Below the pieces are notes generated by a model. It was not told the origin of the DNA, made no database searches, and saw nothing but the letters and a program-made list of their open reading frames with translations. 64,000 bases of DNA from Cytophagales bacterium Alg240-R148 (GTDB taxonomy: Bacteria > Bacteroidota > Bacteroidia > Cytophagales > Cyclobacteriaceae), in NCBI GenBank assembly GCA_900537185.1, contig LS999830.1:359440-423439 (forward strand), in the 5' to 3' direction. Below are positions 18,131 to 25,716 of the stretch, in pieces; position 1 is the first letter of the stretch; each line of letters begins with the position of its first letter. The position numbers and the translations under genes were made by a program.

Positions 18131-19033
18131 ATGAAAAGAATTCACCTCAACCAAGATTTATCCATTTCTCAATTTGTACATGGCCATTGGCGATTAATGG
18201 ATTGGAACCTTTCTGAAATCCAACTCCAGAATTTGATTGAATCACTACTTGCATTGGGCATAACAACCATGGACCATGCCGATATTTATGGAGACTACCA
18301 ATGTGAAAAAGAGTTTGGTAAAATGCTTAAAAACGCTCCTCACATTAGGAAATCCTTAGAGATTGTTACAAAATGTGGCATTATTTTACCTGGTAAACTA
18401 TACCCCAACACGCCTATTAATTACTACAACACCAGCCAACACCACATCATTAAAAGTGTAGAGCGTTCGTTGTCCAATTTGAATACCGAATACATCGATT
18501 TGCTACTCATTCATCGGCCAGACCCAATGATGGACCACCAGCAGGTGAATGCCGCGTTTAACCATTTGCTTGAAACGGGAAAAGTGAAAAATTTCGGAGT
18601 TTCAAATTTTACTGCCGCACAATTTTCAAATTTGAACAAAGCCTTGGAGGTAGAGTTGATTACCAACCAACTAGAGCTTTCTCCTTACTGTTTGGATCAT
18701 TTTGAAAACAATAACCTAGATTATTTAACTGCCAACCAAATAAGCCCTATGGCATGGTCCCCATTTTCTGGCGGTCAAATATTTACGCCTCAAGATGACA
18801 AAGGCATTCGGTTAAAATCAACTTTAGAATCTGTAGGAGCTTCCATTGGCGCATCTGGTATGGACCAAACCATTTTAACTTGGTTGCTGGCCCACCCTTC
18901 AAATATGGCTTGTATTCTGGGCACAGGGAAATTAGAAAGGATTAAATCAGCGTTAGAATCCTGTCAATTGGAAATGAATGCCCAACAATGGTTTGAGATT
19001 TTTGTTGCTTCTAAGGGAGAAAGGATGCCTTAG
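18131..19033 (+). CDS. Aldo/keto reductase, YdhF-like
   Basis: A 300-residue cytoplasmic NADPH-dependent reductase. The catalytic tetrad is visible: Asp48 and Tyr53 in DHADIYG, Lys81 in IVTKCGI, and His128 in LLIHRPD. The C-terminal nucleotide-binding part is present as ILGTGKLERIKSAL. PDPMMD after the histidine and VKNFGVSNF are typical of the YdhF branch. Substrate is unknown. It meets the methyltransferase gene tail to tail with a 4-base overlap. Confidence 0.92.
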   Translation: MKRIHLNQDLSISQFVHGHWRLMDWNLSEIQLQNLIESLLALGITTMDHADIYGDYQCEKEFGKMLKNAPHIRKSLEIVTKCGIILPGKLYPNTPINYYNTSQHHIIKSVERSLSNLNTEYIDLLLIHRPDPMMDHQQVNAAFNHLLETGKVKNFGVSNFTAAQFSNLNKALEVELITNQLELSPYCLDHFENNNLDYLTANQISPMAWSPFSGGQIFTPQDDKGIRLKSTLESVGASIGASGMDQTILTWLLAHPSNMACILGTGKLERIKSALESCQLEMNAQQWFEIFVASKGERMP

Positions 19034-20088
19034 ATCTTTTTACAGGTTAACAAGGTGTGGTAGCTATTGCCGATGAGCGCATCCGTTTTTACAATTTTAA
19101 ACCCAGACTTTTTCACCAACAACTCCATTTCTTTGAGGGAATACATTTTGCTATTCCCATTGGCAATGGCAGTAAAATACAAAGAGGTTCCGGTTAAAGA
19201 ATAAGCTGCTGCAGGAAATTTTTGGTTGTCATGGAATGTTTCTAGTATGTATACTTTGGTGGCATCACTAGATGCTTCGTGTACTTTTGAAAGTATCAAC
19301 TCTATTTCTGCTGCTGAAAAACAGTCTAAGAATTGGGACATCCAAATCACATCCGCCCCCATTGGTATTTTTTGGAATTTATCCAACATATCCGTTTGGT
19401 GGAAATCCACTCTATTTAAAAGGCCATTGGCTTCCATGTTCTTTTTAGCCATCTCAATTTGACTGGGCAGGTCCAATATCTTTACTTGGACATCTTTGTT
19501 GAAAGCGCAACACGCTTTTGCCCACTTCCCTGTATTGCCTCCTATATCAAACAAGTATTTAGGGGCATCTTGGAACACCAACTCCAAAGCATAAGGAAAC
19601 GCATCATCAGAATAATAGTGATCAAATTTAAACCATGAGTCCTTTACTTTTTCTGGAAGCTGGCTCAACCCTTCATAAACGGTATCCCACTCTCCAAAGA
19701 CCTTAAGGCCTTCTGGTTTGTTGTTTTTTATACAATCCGTAATATACTTTGAACCTTCATAACAAACATCATTGACAAAATTGATATTGATCTCTGTCAT
19801 TTTATCTGAATTGATAAAAAAGCCAATTTTTGTAAGCGTAATACAATCGTTTTCATCTATATGGATCAAATCGGCATTTTTTGCCGCATCTAACAACACC
19901 CCGACTCCATAAACTGTTAAATTCAAAGTGGAAGCAATCGTTTCTAACTTAATTCCTTTGCGATTGGCTGCAATAGTTTCCAAAATTTTCAATTCTCTTA
20001 GGGCTACAATAGCTTGGAAGTAAATTGGTCCAAAAGCCAATTTTTGGGCTTCAAATTTTGCCTCAATCGCGGAAATAGATGGTTGCAT
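19030..20088 (-). CDS. SAM-dependent methyltransferase, O-methyltransferase type
   Basis: A 352-residue protein. The N-terminal 100 residues form a winged-helix dimerisation region (LETIASTLNLTVYGVGVLLDAAKNADLI, written here as two adjoining parts: LETIASTLNLTVYG and VGVLLDAAKNADLI). The catalytic domain starts with YLFDIGGNTGKWA, the SAM-binding glycine motif, followed by the acidic end of strand 2 (KILDLP) and MGADVIWMSQFLDCFSA. This matches the plant-type O-methyltransferase family 2 found in bacterial secondary and polyketide metabolism. Substrate unknown; no biosynthetic cluster surrounds it. Confidence 0.85.
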   Translation of the reverse strand: MQPSISAIEAKFEAQKLAFGPIYFQAIVALRELKILETIAANRKGIKLETIASTLNLTVYGVGVLLDAAKNADLIHIDENDCITLTKIGFFINSDKMTEININFVNDVCYEGSKYITDCIKNNKPEGLKVFGEWDTVYEGLSQLPEKVKDSWFKFDHYYSDDAFPYALELVFQDAPKYLFDIGGNTGKWAKACCAFNKDVQVKILDLPSQIEMAKKNMEANGLLNRVDFHQTDMLDKFQKIPMGADVIWMSQFLDCFSAAEIELILSKVHEASSDATKVYILETFHDNQKFPAAAYSLTGTSLYFTAIANGNSKMYSLKEMELLVKKSGFKIVKTDALIGNSYHTLLTCKKI

Positions 20089-20141
20089 AAACTGTATATC
20101 TTAAAAATTTGCTGAATATATCAACTTGATTAGAATAAAAA

Positions 20142-20170
20142 AAGCCATTCCTTAAATATAGGAACGGCTT
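20142..20170 (-). terminator. Terminator after hmgA
   Basis: The stem AAGCCaTTCCT/AGGAAcGGCTT has one mismatch and a seven-base loop; on the reverse strand it ends in a run of seven T. It separates hmgA from the methyltransferase gene. Confidence 0.8.
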
Positions 20171-20200
20171 AATTGGTTAGGGTTAGCGTTGTGGTTTATA

Positions 20201-21361
20201 TTATTCTATTATCCACGATTTATAATAATCTTCTACTTGCATTTTCAAAGCTTCTTCTGTTAGTTGCATTGGTTGGAATGGGTCGATCATTACCGCCAAT
20301 TCTTCGGTGCCTTTTTTTCCTACACTTCTTTCAATCGCACCAGGGTGTGGACCGTGTGGAATACCCCCTGGGTGTAAGGTAATCATCCCTTTTTCGATGT
20401 TGTTTCGACTCATAAAATCACCATCTACATAATAAAGAAGTTCATCTGAATCTACATTGCTATGGTGGTAGGGTGCCGGAATCGATTCTGGGTGGTAGTC
20501 GTACAGCCTCGGAACAAAAGAACACACAACAAAACCTGCCGATTCAAAGGTTTGATGAATTGGAGGAGGCAAATGAATTCTGCCCGTAATTGGTTCAAAG
20601 TCATGTATGGAAAAAGCATAAGGATAGTTGTAACCGTCCCATCCTACGACATCAAATGGGTGGTTGCCGTATACATACTCCCAAAGCATTCCTTGTTTTT
20701 TGATTTTCAAATTGAATGCACCTTTTTGATCTATCGTTTGTAAGTTTTCTGGGAGACGAAAATCTCTTTCACAAAATGGAGAGTGTTCCAACAATTGACC
20801 GAAATTATTTCTATACCTGTTGGGTGTAAATATTGGGCTGAATGCTTCTACAAAAAGCAATCTATTGTCTTTGCCATCAAAATCAATTTGGTAGGTTGTT
20901 CCTCTAGGAATTACCAAATAGTCACCGTATCCAAATTTTATACTACCATACATGGTATGCAAAGTACCAGAGCCCACATGCACGAACAGCATTTCATCCG
21001 CATCCGCATTTTTATAAAAATAATCTTTAGAAAAAGTCTCTGGCGCCGCCAAACCAATGTGTAAATCATTGTTTACAAAAAGCGTTTTTCGACTCTTGAT
21101 ATAATCTGGCTCGGGCTGTATACTAAATCCCTTAAAGCTCAAAGCTTTCATATTTTTTTCCACCCCAATTTTAGGGGTAACATCTACAGGGGCTTTAGAC
21201 TCTGTAACCACCGTGGGTGGGTAAAGGTGGTATATTAATGAGGACATACCGGCAAAACCAGCTGTTCCAAATAACTCTTCTTGGTATAAGCTTCCATCTT
21301 CCTTTTTGAAAGTGGTATGTCTTTTTTTAGGGATGCGACCCAATTGGTGGTACCTAGGCAT
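20201..21361 (-). CDS. hmgA: Homogentisate 1,2-dioxygenase
   Basis: A 386-residue cupin-type ring-cleaving dioxygenase of tyrosine and phenylalanine catabolism; it opens homogentisate to maleylacetoacetate. Family signs are the N-terminal MPRYHQLGRIPKKRHTTF, the beta-barrel core, and the Fe(II) site region near the end, SDELLYYVDGDF, followed by LHPGGIPHGPHPG. ATG start. Unusually, none of the other tyrosine-degradation genes (hpd, fahA) is next to it. It sits between its own terminator and a 285-base gap with no gene. Confidence 0.94.
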   Translation of the reverse strand: MPRYHQLGRIPKKRHTTFKKEDGSLYQEELFGTAGFAGMSSLIYHLYPPTVVTESKAPVDVTPKIGVEKNMKALSFKGFSIQPEPDYIKSRKTLFVNNDLHIGLAAPETFSKDYFYKNADADEMLFVHVGSGTLHTMYGSIKFGYGDYLVIPRGTTYQIDFDGKDNRLLFVEAFSPIFTPNRYRNNFGQLLEHSPFCERDFRLPENLQTIDQKGAFNLKIKKQGMLWEYVYGNHPFDVVGWDGYNYPYAFSIHDFEPITGRIHLPPPIHQTFESAGFVVCSFVPRLYDYHPESIPAPYHHSNVDSDELLYYVDGDFMSRNNIEKGMITLHPGGIPHGPHPGAIERSVGKKGTEELAVMIDPFQPMQLTEEALKMQVEDYYKSWIIE

Positions 21362-21646
21362 GTTTTTGTGTATTTAGTCCAGAATAATTGTGGTCAATCA
21401 AGCTACCACAGCTCTATTAAAGTTAAAAAATTAAAACTCTAATATAACAGGTCACCACCTTAAAAAGGGGCATTATTCTACATTAATTAATAAATACAGG
21501 AGATTAACAAACAAAACAACCACAATACAGAAGATACCACCATAAATCCACTGTATTTTTGATCTAAAAAGAAAAATCCTATTAAATTTTAGGTCCCACC
21601 TTATTTATAAAGCTCCAAGCGTTGTTGGTGCACTTCTTTTGTACCT

Positions 21647-22207
21647 CTAAAACAATACTGGCGTTCTTCTTGGAAACAAATCTTCTAATTCTGGTGGAAC
21701 TGGTCTAATTTTATTAATAAAGTCTTCCAAGTCGTCTTTGGTTTTTTCCGAAAGCACTTCGCTCATTTCATTGATAGCTTGAAAACCTACTGCCACAGGC
21801 ATTCTACCAACTACCATGCGGTCACCGATAAACTCCCCTTGAATTTGGTATTCTACATCTTGCCCAATTGATGTTCCCTTTACCATACAGTTTTCTATCA
21901 AATAACTAGCATCGTCTTCTTCTGGGTTTACCACTCTAGCAGGAGGATTTTGCGCGTACAAATATTCCATTAGGCTTTGTTTGCTTTCTTCGGACAACAC
22001 ATTAAACGCTTGGCTCATACATGGTTCACAAATAGCATATTCAAAAATTATTTCTTGGGTTTTGTATTCCACATAGTTCTTCACTGCCTTTTCTACGAAA
22101 TAATGGCAGTCGTCTTCTAGAAGTGATTTTCCGCAATCTGCACATTGTTCAAAAGGAGCTTTGGTCTCTGAATTAAAAAATGCTGGTGCAATAGGCTTGT
22201 GGTACAT
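21647..22207 (-). CDS. Putative zinc-binding protein of unknown function (186 aa)
   Basis: No signal peptide; soluble. Two CxxC pairs, C22-x2-C25 (CADC) and CEPC near residue 60, bracket a short beta/alpha insert and could bind one zinc. The C-terminal half has a beta-strand pair (VEYQIQGEFIGDRMVVGR) and ends in an unusual proline/arginine-rich tail (PPELEDLFPRRTP). I do not recognise a family. It lies 7 bases downstream of a TetR-type regulator and is surely co-transcribed with it. Confidence 0.75.
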   Translation of the reverse strand: MYHKPIAPAFFNSETKAPFEQCADCGKSLLEDDCHYFVEKAVKNYVEYKTQEIIFEYAICEPCMSQAFNVLSEESKQSLMEYLYAQNPPARVVNPEEDDASYLIENCMVKGTSIGQDVEYQIQGEFIGDRMVVGRMPVAVGFQAINEMSEVLSEKTKDDLEDFINKIRPVPPELEDLFPRRTPVLF

Positions 22208-22214
22208 AATAGTG

Positions 22215-22871
22215 TTATAAAGAATTTAAAGATTTATCTGAAATAGAAGAAAAAAACAAATCTAAGTTTTTTCTACAAAAGAACTTCACCATGTCCTCCC
22301 CTTGGTTATGCGCAGTAATAATGGAACCATAGAGCATAGACAATAGCATGTTGGTTATATCTTGTGTGTTGGACATTTTGGTTATTTCACCGTGCATCAT
22401 TGCTTCTAAAACAGAAGCATCAAACAATTGTTTGATGGACCTAATTTCAACAGATTCAATTCCTTCCAATGAAGGGAAATGCAATTTTTTCTCTGCCCTT
22501 TTAACCGGGAACGGTGCAAAAGAATGGTTCATTAATGCTACATGGCCAATAAAAGAAACTACCATCTGAGGGTATTGAGCATACAAATCAGAAAAATTAT
22601 CAAAAATAAAAACAACTTGTTTGAAACCTTTAAGTTCCTTTCTTTTTATGTCTTCCAACAATTGCAAACACCATACGCGCATGTAATATCGCAGAACATC
22701 TTCTTTATGAGGAAAATATTTGAAAAACGTAACTTTTGAAATTTTGGTATCGGCACATAGGTCCATTACATGAATTTTTTCAAAAGGTTGTGTACCGATT
22801 CTTTGTACAAATGCTTTATAAAAAGAATACTTAATTAGGGCTGATTTTTCCTCTCTTAATTTGGACTCCAT
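22215..22871 (-). CDS. TetR family transcriptional regulator
   Basis: A 218-residue regulator. The N-terminal helix-turn-helix reads FEKIHVMDLCADTKISKVTF then FKYFPHKEDVLRYYM, the standard TetR DNA-binding form. The C-terminal effector domain is helical and not assignable. It is 87 bases from the divergent gamma-glutamyltransferase gene and leads an operon with the zinc-ribbon protein. It may control either or both (inference). Confidence 0.9.
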   Translation of the reverse strand: MESKLREEKSALIKYSFYKAFVQRIGTQPFEKIHVMDLCADTKISKVTFFKYFPHKEDVLRYYMRVWCLQLLEDIKRKELKGFKQVVFIFDNFSDLYAQYPQMVVSFIGHVALMNHSFAPFPVKRAEKKLHFPSLEGIESVEIRSIKQLFDASVLEAMMHGEITKMSNTQDITNMLLSMLYGSIITAHNQGEDMVKFFCRKNLDLFFSSISDKSLNSL

Positions 22872-22958
22872 TGCAAACAGGTTTACTCAGGTAAATTAAA
22901 ATAATTATAGTGTTTATTTAAAGTTTTTCTATATTAATATTTCTTAAACCTAAACTTC

Positions 22959-24647
22959 ATGAAAAAATATTTGATATACGCTTTCTTTTGGATGGCCTTA
23001 TCCTGTTCAGACAGAGAACAAAAGATTGTTATTACCGGCCCAGTTGCCAACAAAGCTATGGTTTCAACTGCCCACCCTTTGGCCACCCAAGTTGGCGTTA
23101 GCATTTTAAAAGCTGGAGGGAACGCCTATGATGCTGCGGTTGCGGTACAATTTACTTTGGCCGTGGTATACCCCAGAGCTGGCAACATTGCTGGAGGAGG
23201 TTTTGCAGTTATAAGAGAGGCCAACAAAAATGTTTCTACCTTAGATTTTAGAGAAAAAGCTCCTGAAAAGGCACATAAAGACATGTATTTGGATTCTTTG
23301 GGAAATGTTGTTCCTGATTTATCTACCTTTGGACACCATTCGGTTGCTGTACCAGGGTCGGTAGATGGCATGTTCGAATTACACAACAAGCTCGGAAAAT
23401 TGCCATGGCACCAATTGGTGCAACCCGCCATTCAATTGGCAAAGAATGGTTATCTCTTAACTGAAAAAGAGGCCAACAAACTGAACGATTACCAAGAAAG
23501 TTTTTATGGTGCCAACGACAGCAGTATGGTATTCCTCAACCAACAAAGCTGGAAAAAAGGAGACCGCATACAACTGCCTCAATTGGCTCAAACCCTTACC
23601 TATATCAAAGAAAACAAGAGAGCTGGGTTCTATACTGGCCCTGTAGCAGATGCCATTGTAGATGAAATTGAAAATGGGGGTGGTATTCTCTCTAAAGAAG
23701 ATTTAGAGCATTACCATTCTAAATGGCGCGACCCCATAGTAGGCACCTATCGTGGACATAAAATCATTTCCATGCCACCACCTTCCAGTGGTGGGGTGGC
23801 CTTGATGCAACTGTTACAAGGAGCAGAAAAATATGATATAAACAAATTAGGGCACAATACTACTAACGGCGTTCATGTTCTAACGGAATTGGAAAGACGC
23901 GTTTATGCCGATAGAGCCAAATACTTAGGCGACCCCGATTACTATACTATCCCAGTCAATATGCTCCTAGAAAAACAATACAACGAAGACCGTTTTTCTA
24001 CTATCCGTTTGAATACCAAAACAAACTCTGAAGATGTGATGGAAGGCAAAGTCAGTGTTATTGAAAGCATTGAAACAACCCATTTTTCTATTGTGGATGA
24101 AGATAAAAATGCAATAGCCATTACCACTACCTTGAATGGCAATTATGGTTCGAAAGTTTTTGTAGACAAAGCTGGTTTTTTTCTTAATAATGAAATGGAT
24201 GATTTTGTGTCCAAAGCGGGCGAACCCAATCAGTTTGGTTTGTTAGGTGCAGAAGCCAATGCCATTGCACCCAACAAAAGGATGTTGAGCTCCATGACTC
24301 CTACCATTGTTGAAAAGGACGGAGAATTGCTGATGGTGGTTGGGACTCCAGGAGGATCTACCATAATTACTTCCGTATTTCAAACCATTTTAAATGTTAT
24401 CGACCATGGTATGGGCATGCAGGAGGCAGTTAATGCTACAAAAGTGCACCACCAATGGTTGCCGGATATGGTGTTATTTGAAAAAGGAGGATTGCCGGAC
24501 TCTGTATTAACAAATCTTCAAAAAAGGCAACATGTGATGCGAGAAGTGCCATACATCGGTAAAATGGACTGTATTTTGTTGCTTCCTGATGGGAAATTGG
24601 AAGGTGGAGCAGATCCAAGAGGCGATGACCTAGCCGATGGGTACTAA
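22959..24647 (+). CDS. ggt: Gamma-glutamyltransferase, lipoprotein
   Basis: A 562-residue Ntn hydrolase that moves or hydrolyses the gamma-glutamyl group of glutathione and related compounds. A short signal ends in LSC (Cys16), so it is lipid-anchored. The autoprocessing nucleophile is Thr373 in ETTHFSIVD; downstream come the small-subunit motifs RMLSSMTPT and GTPGGS. The large subunit carries GGNAYDAAVA and the glutamate-binding arginine in LDFREKAP. Length is normal for the family. It is divergent from the TetR gene and ends in a terminator shared with the convergent SMP-30 gene. Confidence 0.95.
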   Translation: MKKYLIYAFFWMALSCSDREQKIVITGPVANKAMVSTAHPLATQVGVSILKAGGNAYDAAVAVQFTLAVVYPRAGNIAGGGFAVIREANKNVSTLDFREKAPEKAHKDMYLDSLGNVVPDLSTFGHHSVAVPGSVDGMFELHNKLGKLPWHQLVQPAIQLAKNGYLLTEKEANKLNDYQESFYGANDSSMVFLNQQSWKKGDRIQLPQLAQTLTYIKENKRAGFYTGPVADAIVDEIENGGGILSKEDLEHYHSKWRDPIVGTYRGHKIISMPPPSSGGVALMQLLQGAEKYDINKLGHNTTNGVHVLTELERRVYADRAKYLGDPDYYTIPVNMLLEKQYNEDRFSTIRLNTKTNSEDVMEGKVSVIESIETTHFSIVDEDKNAIAITTTLNGNYGSKVFVDKAGFFLNNEMDDFVSKAGEPNQFGLLGAEANAIAPNKRMLSSMTPTIVEKDGELLMVVGTPGGSTIITSVFQTILNVIDHGMGMQEAVNATKVHHQWLPDMVLFEKGGLPDSVLTNLQKRQHVMREVPYIGKMDCILLLPDGKLEGGADPRGDDLADGY

Positions 24648-24681
24648 AAAAACAGAAATTTTCTAGAAGAATTGATGGGTT

Positions 24682-24716
24682 AAAAAGGCCCCCGCCCAAT
24701 AGTGGGTGTCTTTTTT
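24682..24716. terminator. Convergent terminator between ggt and the SMP-30 gene
   Basis: An A-run, an imperfect stem with CGCCCA/TGGGTG around an ATAG loop, and a run of six T. It fits bidirectional termination. Confidence 0.65.
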
Positions 24717-24730
24717 GGTATTAATGCCAA

Positions 24731-25636
24731 TTATCTTTTTGCACCTTCAATGGCTACTTCCAACTTTTCAATTTTTCTAGTATCCTGTAGTGTTACGAAG
24801 AGCGTTTTATTGTCCTTCCCACCAAATGCGACATTGGTAGGCCTCTGGCCATTTAATTGCACGCTTTTTATTAATTTTCCTTCTGGCGACAATACTGCTA
24901 CTTCCCCCTTGCCATACCGCGCAATATACAAATTGCCTTTAGCATCACAGCGCATGCCATCCATACCGAAATCTTCAAATTCGTGCAACAAACGTTTGTT
25001 CGAGATGGTACCATTGTTGTTAATGTCGTAGGCCCATACTTTTCTTTGTATGGATTCATTAACATACAATATGGAATTGTCCGGACTGACTTCCACGCCG
25101 TTGGTAGTACCCATGTTAGACTCTAAAAGTTTAAATTTTCTATTTGCGCCTATGTACCATAAATTCCCTGTAGAGTCGGCCCAATTCGGATCGGATGCAA
25201 ATATATTTCCGGAGGCGTCTATGGCGATATCGTTGGGTTGGTTGATTAATGAATCTGTATGCGCATATATTTCTACAGCTTGGTCGTCCATGTTTACCTT
25301 AATGATATTATGCCCTAAGTAATCTGCCACAAACATGGTTTTTTGATCCTTAGAAAATCGTATGCCATTGCCTATACTTCCTTCTGGTAATGTTACAAAC
25401 ACCGACACATTGCCAGCACTATCTACCTTACCAATGGTACCTTCTTTTTGAAAGTTAACTACATACAAAAAGCCTGAACTGTGGTATGCGGGCCCCTCAA
25501 TACCTTCTGTAAACACATCTGATGTCCATTCCTTAGACTCATACAAAGCTTCTTCCTTTGTGTTTTCCGTTGAAGAGCAACTAAAAACGAGTCCTGCAAC
25601 AAACACAACACAGTATATTCCGGTCCATTTTCTCAT
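24731..25636 (-). CDS. SMP-30/gluconolactonase-like beta-propeller lipoprotein
   Basis: A 301-residue exported protein. A signal ending VFSC gives a lipobox cysteine at residue 20, which is why I use the ATG at 25636 and not one at 25720 that overlaps the preceding gene. The rest is a six-bladed propeller of the SMP-30/LRE type: EGPAYHSSGFLYV, GNGIRFSKDQKTMFVAD, QPNDIAIDASGNIFASDP, TTNGVEVSPDNSILYVNE and MDGMRCDAKGNLYIARYG. These proteins hydrolyse sugar lactones using a calcium or zinc site. It lies 80 bases after the outer-membrane barrel gene and may be in its operon. Confidence 0.85.
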   Translation of the reverse strand: MRKWTGIYCVVFVAGLVFSCSSTENTKEEALYESKEWTSDVFTEGIEGPAYHSSGFLYVVNFQKEGTIGKVDSAGNVSVFVTLPEGSIGNGIRFSKDQKTMFVADYLGHNIIKVNMDDQAVEIYAHTDSLINQPNDIAIDASGNIFASDPNWADSTGNLWYIGANRKFKLLESNMGTTNGVEVSPDNSILYVNESIQRKVWAYDINNNGTISNKRLLHEFEDFGMDGMRCDAKGNLYIARYGKGEVAVLSPEGKLIKSVQLNGQRPTNVAFGGKDNKTLFVTLQDTRKIEKLEVAIEGAKR

Positions 25637-25716
25637 GCTTAAAAGTAAGGAAACATTATGTATAGAATTATTTTTTTCTCCAAATAGCATAAAAACAACT
25701 CTTAACCGCTCATTTT

